From NCBI RefSeq assembly GCF_040546765.1, contig NZ_JBEPOK010000001.1, forward strand, positions 372,001 to 436,000: a stretch of 64,000 nt of DNA, written 5' to 3'. Positions within the stretch are counted from its first letter, which is position 1, and every line of letters starts with the position of its first letter. The position numbers and the translations under genes were made by a program. Shown here piece by piece: positions 36,728-45,083 of this stretch. Below the pieces are notes generated by a model. It was not told where the DNA came from, made no database searches, and worked only from the letters and a program-made list of their open reading frames with translations. The DNA comes from Arthrobacter sp. OAP107. GTDB lineage: Bacteria; Actinomycetota; Actinomycetes; Actinomycetales; Micrococcaceae.

Positions 36728-38068
36728 ATGTCAAGCAACAACTGCTACGACGTGACTACGTGGCCCGTCGGCAACCCCTCGGAGGACGTCGGCGAAGTAA
36801 TCAACAGCATCATTGCCGACATCAAGGAACGGCAGAACGTCACCGATACGAACAACGGCGGTAAACCGGGCGCGGTGATCTACATTCCGCCAGGGGACTA
36901 CCACCTTCGTACGCAGGTGGTGATCGACGTCAGCTTCCTCAGGATCCATGGCTCGGGACACGGATTCACGTCCTCGAGCATCCGGTTCAATGTTCCCGAA
37001 GACGAATGGCCCGACCTGCATGAGCTGTGGCCGGGAGGGAGCCGCATTCTCGTCGACATTCCCATCGGCGAAGATGGGGAGGAATCCAGGGGAGCCGCCT
37101 TCTACATTGAGCGTAGCGGGAGCCCGCGGATCAGCTCGGTCGAATTCTCCAACTTCTGCATCGACGGGTTGCACTTCACCCCGGATGGCTCGGGGATGCA
37201 TCCGGAGAACACCTATGTCAACGGCAAGACCGGTATCTATGTGGCCAGCGCCAATGATTCATTCCGCGTGACCGGTATGGGGTTCGTCTACCTCGAGAAT
37301 GCACTGACCATCTACAACGCGGACGCGCTTTCCATTTCCGACAACTTCATCGCCGAATGCGGAAGCTGCATTGAGCTGCGCGGGTGGGGGCAGGCATCAA
37401 AGATCACCGGCAACCTGGTCGGGGCAGGCTTCAAGGGTCACTCCATCTACGCCGAGAACCATGGCGGGCTCCTGATAACCGCGAACAACGTCTTCCCCCG
37501 TGGTGCCAGCAGCGTCCATCTCAACGGCGTCACGCGTTCGAGCATCACCAACAACCGCTTGCATTCGTTCTATCCCGGGATGGTGATGCTCGCAGCGAAC
37601 AGCTCGGAAAACCTCGTGGCCACGAACCACTTCCTGCGAGACCACGAGCCCTGGACGCCGTTCCTGGGAGTCGACAACGGATTGAATGACCTCAACGGAC
37701 TTCTCTGCGTCAGCGGCAGCAACAACTCAGTCGTCAGCAACCACTTCTCCGAGGTCATCGACTCACAGAGCATCCGACCGGCAGGCGCGACCCCTGTCAT
37801 CATCAGGCTGATGGCGGGGGCTGGCAACTTCGTCTCCAACAACCACGTGGTGGCGATGGACGTTAGCTCCAAGTCAAGCGACGACTGCTTCTCGGCCCAG
37901 GTGGACGCCCTGTTGGCGACCGACTCTTCGGACGGCCTCGCCGTCACGGCCGTCATGGTCGATCCCGACTCAGTTCTGAATACGATTCTTGATTCCGGAA
38001 GTGACGCCCAAGTTGTCGCAGATAGGGCTGCCAACGCCTTTAGGGCCACACCCACGATCGGTTGCTAG
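36728..38068 (+). CDS. GH91 beta-helix enzyme: probable difructose anhydride III hydrolase, or inulin fructotransferase
   Basis: A 446-residue right-handed parallel beta-helix. It resembles the inulin fructotransferase/DFA III hydrolase family throughout: IADIKERQ, YIPPGDYHLRTQVVIDVSFL, GKTGIYVASANDSFRVTGMGFVYLE, ADALSISDNFIAECGSCIEL, GGLLITANNVFPRG. Asp205 and Glu216 sit at the family catalytic positions, 11 residues apart. Known inulin fructotransferases are secreted. This one begins MSSNNCYDVTTW with no signal peptide, and it follows an importer and a cytoplasmic GH32. I therefore favour intracellular DFA III hydrolase (DFA III to inulobiose). AAGGGAAGAA precedes ATG. Confidence 0.85.
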   Translation: MSSNNCYDVTTWPVGNPSEDVGEVINSIIADIKERQNVTDTNNGGKPGAVIYIPPGDYHLRTQVVIDVSFLRIHGSGHGFTSSSIRFNVPEDEWPDLHELWPGGSRILVDIPIGEDGEESRGAAFYIERSGSPRISSVEFSNFCIDGLHFTPDGSGMHPENTYVNGKTGIYVASANDSFRVTGMGFVYLENALTIYNADALSISDNFIAECGSCIELRGWGQASKITGNLVGAGFKGHSIYAENHGGLLITANNVFPRGASSVHLNGVTRSSITNNRLHSFYPGMVMLAANSSENLVATNHFLRDHEPWTPFLGVDNGLNDLNGLLCVSGSNNSVVSNHFSEVIDSQSIRPAGATPVIIRLMAGAGNFVSNNHVVAMDVSSKSSDDCFSAQVDALLATDSSDGLAVTAVMVDPDSVLNTILDSGSDAQVVADRAANAFRATPTIGC

Positions 38069-38122
38069 GCGGCACATGCACTTGCCAGCCCACTAACCCG
38101 CCCAAGGCGAACTGAATGGCCA

Positions 38123-38239
38123 GTGTTCTTTTGGATCGTGATGCTCACGGTCCTGGCAGTCATCGTGGCTGCGTTTTGGTCCTTTACGGTCAACACCGCG
38201 ATCCCGTTTATCGGGGCAGTGAGGGACGCTATTTTCTAG
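38123..38239 (+). CDS. Possible 38-residue membrane peptide
   Basis: A GTG-started frame encodes one hydrophobic helix (VFFWIVMLTVLAVIVAAFWSF) followed by a short polar tail (GAVRDAIF). It lies just after the GH91 gene and before a 17-bp hairpin. The ribosome site is poor, so it may be a relic. It is included because of the clear transmembrane character. Confidence 0.3.
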   Translation: MFFWIVMLTVLAVIVAAFWSFTVNTAIPFIGAVRDAIF

Positions 38240-38258
38240 GCGCCGCATGAGTATGCCA

Positions 38259-38297
38259 GTCTCTTATTGTGAGACCTTTTGTCTCACAATAAGAGAC
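38259..38297. promoter_or_regulatory. Perfect 17-bp inverted repeat before the sulfurtransferase
   Basis: GTCTCTTATTGTGAGAC (38259-38275), loop CTTTT, exact complement 38281-38297. It ends 18 bp before the sulfurtransferase ATG. Its AT-rich arms differ from the GC-rich terminators nearby. It could end the fructoside operon or be an operator for the sulfurtransferase. Confidence 0.6.
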
Positions 38298-38315
38298 GTG
38301 TGATTCGCTTCTGTC

Positions 38316-39182
38316 ATGACTTTGCTGAGCTCAACACCACCATTCGTAGACCTGCAATGGATCAGGGAGCGCCCACAGGCCCTGTCTGTGGCCCTGGCCG
38401 ATGTGCGCTGGTACCTGGACGGCAGTTCCGGGCGTGACGCCTATGAGTCCGGGCACCTCCCGGGGGCGGTGTTCGTCGACCTTGACCGGTGGCTGTCAGG
38501 TCCGGCCTCACGCAAACATGGCAGGAACCCTCTGCCGATTCCGGCAGTCTTTGCCGCAGGAATGTCCGCGTCGGGCATCGGTGACGGCGACGTAGTGGTC
38601 GCCTATGACGATGCTGGCGGAGTTATTGCGGCGCGCCTGGTGTGGATGCTCAGGAGCATTGGGCATGCGGCAGCAGTACTTGATGGCGGCATGGCCGCCT
38701 ACGATGGCGCCCTGGAAACGGCAGCGCCTGCAATCCAGCCCCGCGCCTTCACGGAGCGTCCGTGGCCGGCGGATCTGCTTGCCGGGATCGACGAAACCGT
38801 CGAGGGCGGAGCCGTGGTAATGGATGCCAGAAACCGCGACCGGTACGAGGGCAGGCAGGATCCCATCGATCCGCGACCGGGGCATATACCTGGCGCGGTA
38901 AACGTTCCATGCCGCGGAAACCTTGAGCCGGACGGCAGGCTTGCTCAGCCGCAGCAGCTCCGGGAGAACTTCCGGAAGGCAGGCATCGAGTCAGCCGACG
39001 GGGTCATCTCTTACTGCGGCTCCGGTGTCACCGCCTGCCACAACCTGCTGGTGATGGAGCATGTTGGGCTGGGCCTCGGCCGGCTCTTCGTCGGCGGATG
39101 GTCGCAGTATGCCCACGCCTCACACCTTCCCATCGAGACGAACCGCCCGGTTTCGTGGCTCCAGCGGAGACACGCGTCGTAA
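38316..39182 (+). CDS. Two-domain rhodanese sulfurtransferase
   Basis: A 288-residue protein with tandem rhodanese domains (about 8-130 and 150-280). The active loop YCGSGVTACH carries catalytic Cys234 in the second domain; the first domain, with DDAGGVIAARL at that site, is inactive as usual. This fits thiosulfate or 3-mercaptopyruvate sulfurtransferases. No clear ribosome site precedes ATG 38316. Confidence 0.9.
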   Translation: MTLLSSTPPFVDLQWIRERPQALSVALADVRWYLDGSSGRDAYESGHLPGAVFVDLDRWLSGPASRKHGRNPLPIPAVFAAGMSASGIGDGDVVVAYDDAGGVIAARLVWMLRSIGHAAAVLDGGMAAYDGALETAAPAIQPRAFTERPWPADLLAGIDETVEGGAVVMDARNRDRYEGRQDPIDPRPGHIPGAVNVPCRGNLEPDGRLAQPQQLRENFRKAGIESADGVISYCGSGVTACHNLLVMEHVGLGLGRLFVGGWSQYAHASHLPIETNRPVSWLQRRHAS

Positions 39183-39366
39183 CGGGGGTCTACCGACGAA
39201 ACGCCGGTTGTCAGCGCCATAAGGTGGCTTGGGGAGCGGTGCAATACTGGATTGCGCCGGGCCTCGGCCTGGTCCCTGTTTTCAGGGCAGCAGACACGTC
39301 GCCCGGGCCCGGACTGTTTACTGCTCCGGGACATGTCAAAGGCCATCATGTGGAACTGAGGTAAAA

Positions 39367-39993
39367 GTGAATTCAGCCGCTGCAATCCCTGTCACCGCCG
39401 TTCGTGTGGCCGAGCTGCTTCCCGAAGGCGAGCCGATGCCCGTCTACGTGCACATCATTGACCACCCCGAAGCGCGTGTGCTGGTTGACACCGGCTTCAC
39501 CGAACTTCATCCGGCGGTCGCCGATATGGATCCGCGCCTTTGCCCGTTGAACGAGCAGGACTTCGACATCCGAGGTGTCGACATCGTCGTCAACACCCAC
39601 CTGCACTTCGACCACTGCGGAGGCAACCACCTCTTTGCGGGCAAGCCCATATACGTCCAGCGTCAGGAACTCGACGATGCGCGCAACCAGGATGACTACA
39701 CCATCCGCGAATGGGTCGACGCGCCCGGAGTGCAATACGTACCGGTAGATGGCGAGTTTGAACTGCTTCCGGGCCTACGACTCCTTTCGGCACCGGGGCA
39801 CACCCGGGGCTCGCAGATTGTTGTCATCGACGGAGGCCAAGGCCCGACTATTATCGCTGGAGACACAGCAGTGCGGTTCGACGACCTCGACTACCCCCGG
39901 ACCGAGGGACAACGACTGGTGCGCTCTCTGAACCCTGAAAGGGTTTGGCTCGCGCACGAGCACAAGCCATGGTCCGAGGCCAAGCCCCGGTAG
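39367..39993 (+). CDS. Metallo-beta-lactamase-fold hydrolase, N-acyl homoserine lactonase-like
   Basis: A 208-residue protein. HLHFDH (His78, His80, Asp82, His83) and SAPGHTRGS supply the dinuclear metal ligands, with GDTAVRFDD and LAHEHKPW completing the site. PRLCPLNEQDFDIRGVDIVVNTHLH resembles AiiA-type lactonases. GTG 39367 with GAGG upstream is the natural start; the frame upstream has no family sequence. The real substrate (homoserine lactone or other lactone) is not determined. Confidence 0.82.
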   Translation: MNSAAAIPVTAVRVAELLPEGEPMPVYVHIIDHPEARVLVDTGFTELHPAVADMDPRLCPLNEQDFDIRGVDIVVNTHLHFDHCGGNHLFAGKPIYVQRQELDDARNQDDYTIREWVDAPGVQYVPVDGEFELLPGLRLLSAPGHTRGSQIVVIDGGQGPTIIAGDTAVRFDDLDYPRTEGQRLVRSLNPERVWLAHEHKPWSEAKPR

Positions 39994-40052
39994 TTCGCGT
40001 CGCGCAGACGCCCCGCACTGCGGGACGCCTGCTTTGGAATCGGCGCTGACGC

Positions 40053-40808
40053 TCAGGACAGTGCACCCGCAAGGTGGCCGGCGGTGAGGGGCAGGCGCTG
40101 CCCGTTGATCTGCTCTGCCTCCAGGTGGAAGGTCCGCTCGACAGCATCGGCAAGGACACTGACATCGGTGAAGCCCGGAAATCTCCGCTCCGGCTGGGCT
40201 GCGCGCATGCGGTCATCGACCAAAGCCTTGACGACAAAGACCAGGGCGGCCGAGTGCTGAGCGGAGAGGCTTTCGTTTCCGCCCTGCAGTTGCCGGAAAC
40301 CGTCGGCCACGGCGAGGGTCCATGCCTCTGCGGCAGACTTGACGGCAGCATAGGCGGCACCGTCCGCCGTCGGCGAGGAAGCGGACTGCGCGGAAACGAT
40401 GGCCAGGCGTCCGCCCGGGGAAGCAGCCAGGTCATCGTAAAACGCGCGGCTGGTGTTTCTCAGGGTGGTGAGGACACTGGTGTGCAGGAAGTCCCAGTCG
40501 TCGTCCGCCTGGCCTTTGATGCCCTGACCGCCGCGCCACCCTCCTACAAGATGGATAAGGCCGTCAACGGGACCGAAATCCTGTCGGACAGATTTCGCCA
40601 GGTCTTCAACGGCTTGCAGGTCCGCGAGGTTACAGACGTAGCCTGTGACGTTGTCATACATGCCTGAGAGCTCCTGCACGCGGTCCTCAAGAATGTCCAC
40701 GGCGGCCACGTGTGCCCCCGACTGCGAGAGGGTGCGAACCACCGCAACGCCGGCAGCGCTTGTGGAGCCGGCGACGACGACCGTACGCCCCGAGAGGTTC
40801 TGGCTCAT
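40053..40808 (-). CDS. Short-chain dehydrogenase/reductase
   Basis: A 251-residue SDR: VVVAGSTSAAGVAVVRTL is the nucleotide-binding segment and AAYAAVKSA holds the YxxxK catalytic pair, with Ser in IVSAQSASS. The glycine motif is GSTSAAG, somewhat unlike the classical TGxxxGxG. It overlaps the DUF6421 stop by 4 bp, so the two are co-translated. Confidence 0.88.
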   Translation of the reverse strand: MSQNLSGRTVVVAGSTSAAGVAVVRTLSQSGAHVAAVDILEDRVQELSGMYDNVTGYVCNLADLQAVEDLAKSVRQDFGPVDGLIHLVGGWRGGQGIKGQADDDWDFLHTSVLTTLRNTSRAFYDDLAASPGGRLAIVSAQSASSPTADGAAYAAVKSAAEAWTLAVADGFRQLQGGNESLSAQHSAALVFVVKALVDDRMRAAQPERRFPGFTDVSVLADAVERTFHLEAEQINGQRLPLTAGHLAGALS

Positions 40809-42208
40809 GCGCCTGCCTCGCCCTCAGTCTTCACAGGGCTCTTACCGGTGATCCCGGCAGTTGATTCAATGACCGGGCGCATCTTCTTCTCCAGTGCCTC
40901 GTAGAACATTGACAGGGGAAATTCGTCATCAAGGACCTGGTCCGTCAGTCCCCGGGGAGGGCCATCGAGCGGAAGGGCATCCGGTCCCTTGGCCCAGACG
41001 GAGGACGGGCTTGGGGTGAGGGTTTCCGAGACGAGCTGATAGGAAGCCAGCCAGTGTGCGGTCTTCGGCCGGTCGATCGAACGCCAGTAGAGTTCCTCGA
41101 TGCGGACACCCAGCTCGACGACCACGCCGGCAACGTTGTTCCAGTCGATGCTCAGCTTTCCATCGGTCCAGTGCAGGACCCGGTGCTGGTGCATCCAGGC
41201 GAACAGCAACTGGCCGCCCACGGCGTCGTAGTTGCGGACCCGATTCCCGGTGATCGCGAAGCGGAAAATGCGATCGAAGATCACCGCGTACTGGACCAGC
41301 TTGGCGTGCTTGCGGGCGTCGTCGGAAGCCGTTTCGTCCCGCTCGATGAGGACTGATTCGCGGAAGGCGGTCAGGTCACAGCGAAGCTCCTCGAGGGAGT
41401 AGAGGAAATACGGCATCCGCTGCTTGATCATGAACGGGTCAAAGGGCAGATCGCCGCGCATGTGCGTCCGGTCATGGATTAGATCCCACATCACGAAGGT
41501 CTTCTCCGTGAGGTGTTGGTCCTCGAGCAATTCCGCGGCGTCAGCCGGCAGGTCCAGTGCAGTAATGCCGGCAGCAGCTTTGAGCACACGACGGAACCGG
41601 GCAGCTTCGCGGTCGGCGAAAATGCCTCCCCAGGTGAATGACGGGGTGCTCCGGACCGCCACGCTCTCGGGGAAGAGCACTGCTGAGTTCGTGTCATAGC
41701 CGGGCGTGAAATCGGCGAAGCTGATGGGGACGAACAGCTTGTTGGAGTAGTTTCCTGCCTCCAGTTCAGCGACGAAAGCTGGCCAAATAACCTCGACGAG
41801 GACGGCCTCAAAGTAGCGGTTGGTGCTGCCGTTCTGCGTATACATGGGAAACACCACCAGGTGCGGCAGCCCATCGATGCGCCAGTGCTCGGGATGGAAT
41901 GCTACCAATGAGTCGAGGAAATCAGGTACGACGAAGCCCTCGGACGCCCACCGCCGGAAGTCCTGCACGAGCAGTTCAAGGTATTTCCTGTCATGGGGAA
42001 GGTGGGGACGCAGCTCGTCGATTGCGTCAGTAATGGCGCTGACGTTCTGGCGGGCCCGGTCGTGCTCAGCGGGTTCCGGAACGGAACCGTCCTGGGCTTG
42101 AACCTGCTGCAGTCCAATGACGGCTGTCTTTAGAGCCTGCCATGCCGGGAGTGCCTTGAGATCTTCTGCCCGGGTGGTTGTCACTTCGGGGCTTGCGATG
42201 ACAGACAT
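40805..42208 (-). CDS. DUF6421-family protein
   Basis: A 467-residue soluble protein I recognise as the actinobacterial DUF6421 family (HLVVFPMYTQNGSTNRYFEAVLVEV; MWDLIHDRTHMRGDLPFDPFMIKQRMPYFLYSLEELRCDL). Conserved His and acidic residues in HDRTHMRGD could bind metal; no activity is established to my knowledge. ATG 42208 follows GGAAGGAA. The partner SDR suggests a two-enzyme metabolic step. Confidence 0.8.
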   Translation of the reverse strand: MSVIASPEVTTTRAEDLKALPAWQALKTAVIGLQQVQAQDGSVPEPAEHDRARQNVSAITDAIDELRPHLPHDRKYLELLVQDFRRWASEGFVVPDFLDSLVAFHPEHWRIDGLPHLVVFPMYTQNGSTNRYFEAVLVEVIWPAFVAELEAGNYSNKLFVPISFADFTPGYDTNSAVLFPESVAVRSTPSFTWGGIFADREAARFRRVLKAAAGITALDLPADAAELLEDQHLTEKTFVMWDLIHDRTHMRGDLPFDPFMIKQRMPYFLYSLEELRCDLTAFRESVLIERDETASDDARKHAKLVQYAVIFDRIFRFAITGNRVRNYDAVGGQLLFAWMHQHRVLHWTDGKLSIDWNNVAGVVVELGVRIEELYWRSIDRPKTAHWLASYQLVSETLTPSPSSVWAKGPDALPLDGPPRGLTDQVLDDEFPLSMFYEALEKKMRPVIESTAGITGKSPVKTEGEAGA

Positions 42209-42467
42209 GTTCGTTCCTTCCGTTGAGCGGTCCCGAAGAACGTAGCAATGGCTAAGCATGGATGATGTGTTTTTTCGACAAGAATAAGAAACTCTTGTGC
42301 TCAGTCCGGCTTCGCCTGGACCTATCCGTAAGACTTCGAGCGTTCACCCGGGCAACATTCGCTTCGCTAACGGGCTCGTTCTTTCCATGTGTTAGCTTGA
42401 TCACCGTCCTTCCCGGCCGGGCCCGCCGGAAAGCTCAAACCACCGCAGCTACCTTCCCGGAGGCATC

Positions 42468-42614
42468 ATGGGACTCAGCTCCCTCACGCAAGCAGATAAT
42501 CGGGCGATCGCTCCCGGCCCCCCTGAAGCCGGTCCGCGCTTCAGCTCAGGACTGTGCCTCGGTACGGGGAACCCGAGCCGCCCCGCATTGACGCCCCTTG
42601 GTGGTGTTGCATGA
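42468..42614 (+). CDS. Leader peptide upstream of the amino acid permease
   Basis: A 48-codon frame (MGLSSLTQADNRAIAPGPPEAG...) with a strong GGAGG five bases before ATG. Its stop TGA overlaps the permease ATG (ATGA), while the permease has no good ribosome site of its own. This suggests translational coupling. The peptide is not hydrophobic and shows no run of one amino acid. Confidence 0.5.
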   Translation: MGLSSLTQADNRAIAPGPPEAGPRFSSGLCLGTGNPSRPALTPLGGVA

Positions 42615-44146
42615 CACCAACGAGCACAACTTCCACAGAAATCAAAGACGATGCAGTGGCACAACCCGGATACGCCCCAGCCACAGGTGCGGCTCGCGGG
42701 TCCGACGAAACCGCCAACGAACTCAAGCGCGGGCTAAGCAGCCGCCACCTGCAGATGATCGCGATAGGCGGTGCGATCGGTACTGGGCTGTTCGTGGCCT
42801 CGGGCGGCACTATTTCCCAGGCGGGCCCAGGCGGTGCGCTGGTCGCCTACGCGCTGGTTGGGCTGATGGTCTTCCTGTTGATGCAGTCGCTGGGGGAGAT
42901 GTCGGCCAAAATTCCGGTCGCCGGTTCCTTCCAATCCTTTGCCACCCGTTTTGTATCCCCGTCCTTTGGGTTCGCGATCGGCTGGAACTATTGGTTCAAC
43001 TGGGCCATCACTGTGGCCGCCGAACTGGTCGCGGCTGGAATCATCATGGACTTCTGGTTCCCGGGGGTCCCTGGCTGGGTGTGGGCCGGGATCTTTCTAG
43101 TGGTGCTGACCGGGCTCAACGCCCTCTCGGCGAAATCCTTCGGTGAGTCAGAGTTCTGGCTTTCCCTCATCAAGGTCACCGCAGTGGTGCTCTTCCTGAT
43201 CGCCGGTGTGCTGATGATCTTCGGCATCCTCGGCGGCAACTCCCCGGGGCTCAGTAACTGGCAAACCCGGGATGAAGTGTTCCACGGAGGCTGGGTGTCG
43301 ATCATCTCGGTCTTCATGATTGCCGGATTCTCCTTCCAGGGCACCGAGCTGGTGGGCGTGGCCGCAGGCGAAGCCAAGAACCCGCGCCGCGAGGTGCCGA
43401 GGGCTATCCGCACCGTCTTTTGGCGCATCATGCTCTTCTACATTGGTGCCATCTTCATTATCGGTTGCCTGATCCCGTTCACCGATCCGAGCCTGTTGGC
43501 TTCCGGCGAGGCCGATGTTGCGGCATCGCCGTTTACCCTGGTCTTCTCACGCGCCGGGATCGCCTTCGCCGCGGCCCTGATGAATGCGGTCATTCTGACC
43601 GCCATCCTGTCCGCGGGAAACTCCGGACTCTACGCCTCCACCCGGATGCTTTACGCCATGGCCCACGACGGCATGGCCCCAAAGGTCTTCGGCCGAACCA
43701 ACGCGCGCGGCGTGCCGATCCCGGCGCTGCTGGCGACCGCGGCCGTGGGGCTCTTCGGGTTCCTCTCCGCAATCGTCGGTCAGGGCGCGGCCTACTCCTG
43801 GCTGCTGAACATGTCAGGCCTGTGCGGCTTCATCGTCTGGGCGGGGATCGCGGTCTCCCACTACCGTTTCAGGCGAGGCTTCCTGGCGCAGGGGAACAAG
43901 GTCAGCGACCTGCCGTACAAAGCATCCCTGTTCCCCACCGGCCCACTGTTGGCCTTCGCCCTGCTGATACTGGTCATCGCGGGACAGAACTACGAGGCTG
44001 TGCTTGCAGGGCGAGTGATGGAGGTGCTTTCCTCCTACATCGGGTTGCCGGTCTTCATCGCCCTCTGGCTGGGTCACCGCTTCATCACCAGGTCCAAGGT
44101 GGTGCCGCTGCTCGAGATGGATCTCGCTGCACCCGAGGACATTTAG
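42611..44146 (+). CDS. APC-family amino acid permease, LysP-like
   Basis: A 511-residue 12-helix transporter: LKRGLSSRHLQMIAIGGAIGTGLFVASGGTI is the amino acid/polyamine permease signature, with GFSFQGTELVGVAAGEAKNPRREVPRAIRTVFWRI typical of the lysine/aromatic/GABA group. A polar ~40-residue N-terminus precedes helix 1. Lysine is the best guess on overall similarity; specificity is unproven. ATG 42611 overlaps the leader-peptide stop. Confidence 0.9.
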   Translation: MTPTSTTSTEIKDDAVAQPGYAPATGAARGSDETANELKRGLSSRHLQMIAIGGAIGTGLFVASGGTISQAGPGGALVAYALVGLMVFLLMQSLGEMSAKIPVAGSFQSFATRFVSPSFGFAIGWNYWFNWAITVAAELVAAGIIMDFWFPGVPGWVWAGIFLVVLTGLNALSAKSFGESEFWLSLIKVTAVVLFLIAGVLMIFGILGGNSPGLSNWQTRDEVFHGGWVSIISVFMIAGFSFQGTELVGVAAGEAKNPRREVPRAIRTVFWRIMLFYIGAIFIIGCLIPFTDPSLLASGEADVAASPFTLVFSRAGIAFAAALMNAVILTAILSAGNSGLYASTRMLYAMAHDGMAPKVFGRTNARGVPIPALLATAAVGLFGFLSAIVGQGAAYSWLLNMSGLCGFIVWAGIAVSHYRFRRGFLAQGNKVSDLPYKASLFPTGPLLAFALLILVIAGQNYEAVLAGRVMEVLSSYIGLPVFIALWLGHRFITRSKVVPLLEMDLAAPEDI

Positions 44147-44204
44147 TACGAACCTAGCGGCGGGCACCCAGTGACCCCGCAGGGCTACCCTACGCATTGA
44201 TCGG

Positions 44205-44249
44205 GCAACCGGTAAGCCGGGCGGGAACTGCACCCGGCTTCCCGGTTGC
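44205..44249 (+). terminator. Permease terminator
   Basis: A 17-bp stem with one mismatch (GCAACCGGTAAGCCGGG 44205-44221; partner 44233-44249), loop 11 nt, 58 bp after the permease stop. Confidence 0.7.
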
Positions 44250-44378
44250 ACCTTTCATTGGCCGACGGGTGTGACGCCTGCAATCAGTGCGGGTCCCCCC
44301 GCGCCAACCTTTCCTCAAGGAATACCCCGCAGAGTGGTAGCGGCCGGACGGGCTTCATTTCGGATCGGGAGGACGGCA

Positions 44379-44771
44379 ATGAACATCAGGCGCACTAACC
44401 TGTCGGCAGCGGCACTGCTTGGGGCCCTGGCGATGGCCGGCTGCGCCTCATCAACCCCGGCGCCAACAGTCACGGTGACCGCGGCGCCCGCCACGGCGCA
44501 GGCAACGAAGGCCGTAGCCAAGCCCGCGGCCCAGAAGTTCAAGGCAGCCGCCAGTGGCAAGCTCCTGGCGGCCCGGCTTATGGCACGCGCCCACCCGAAG
44601 GACGCCGGAGTCAAGATCACCGGGGTGGAGTGCAAGAACTTTCCGAATATCAAGGTGGGCACCCACACCGACTGTCAGGCGAGGGTCAACGGTGCCAAGC
44701 GCGGGTATCTCGTCACGTTCACCGAACGCGACGGGCACTATGTCGTCAAGGCGCAGAAGAAGACCTGGTAG
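44379..44771 (+). CDS. DUF4333-like lipoprotein
   Basis: A 130-residue lipoprotein. The signal peptide ends LAMAGC (lipidated Cys22); a Thr/Ala/Pro-rich linker follows to about residue 60. The C-terminal domain (GVKITGVECKNFPNIKVGTHTDCQARVNGAKRGYLVTFTERDGHYVV) has the paired cysteines and pattern of DUF4333. ATG 44379 follows GGGAGGA; longer upstream frames do not add signal sequence. Confidence 0.82.
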   Translation: MNIRRTNLSAAALLGALAMAGCASSTPAPTVTVTAAPATAQATKAVAKPAAQKFKAAASGKLLAARLMARAHPKDAGVKITGVECKNFPNIKVGTHTDCQARVNGAKRGYLVTFTERDGHYVVKAQKKTW

Positions 44772-44786
44772 CCCGGAGGGGGCAGG

Positions 44787-44936
44787 CTACACTCGGGAGG
44801 ACCTGCCGCGGACGAAGTGGAAGATCAGGACCACCACGGCGATAACCAAAAGCAGGTGAATCAGCCCGCCGCCGATGTTGCCGAGCAGGCCGAGAAGCCA
44901 GAGAACCGCAATAATGATGGCTATCCAAAGCAACAT
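44787..44936 (-). CDS. lmo0937-like small membrane protein (DUF5670)
   Basis: A 49-residue protein (MLLWIAIIIAVLWLLGLLGN...) with two hydrophobic helices split by GNIGGGLIH and ending HFVRGRSSRV. This is the pattern of the lmo0937 family of tiny membrane proteins. ATG 44936 has AAAGGAG six bases upstream. It is convergent with the lipoprotein gene. Role unknown, often linked with stress. Confidence 0.88.
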   Translation of the reverse strand: MLLWIAIIIAVLWLLGLLGNIGGGLIHLLLVIAVVVLIFHFVRGRSSRV

Positions 44937-45083
44937 GACAGTCTCCTTTGTTTGTCGCGAATGGCAACGCTAATTTCGCGTCCCTGCCGCTCCATCGGTG
45001 GTGCTTCCACAATATGCCTGCATCTGGTTGCCGGAAATAGCCATGCCCGCCTATTTGCCCAGAACCCTCTGGTCAACTAGAGC

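Noticed and set aside
42209..42467. Riboswitch or T-box before the amino acid permease
   Set aside because: I saw no T-box sequence, specifier stem or known aptamer consensus; the leader peptide explains the region better.
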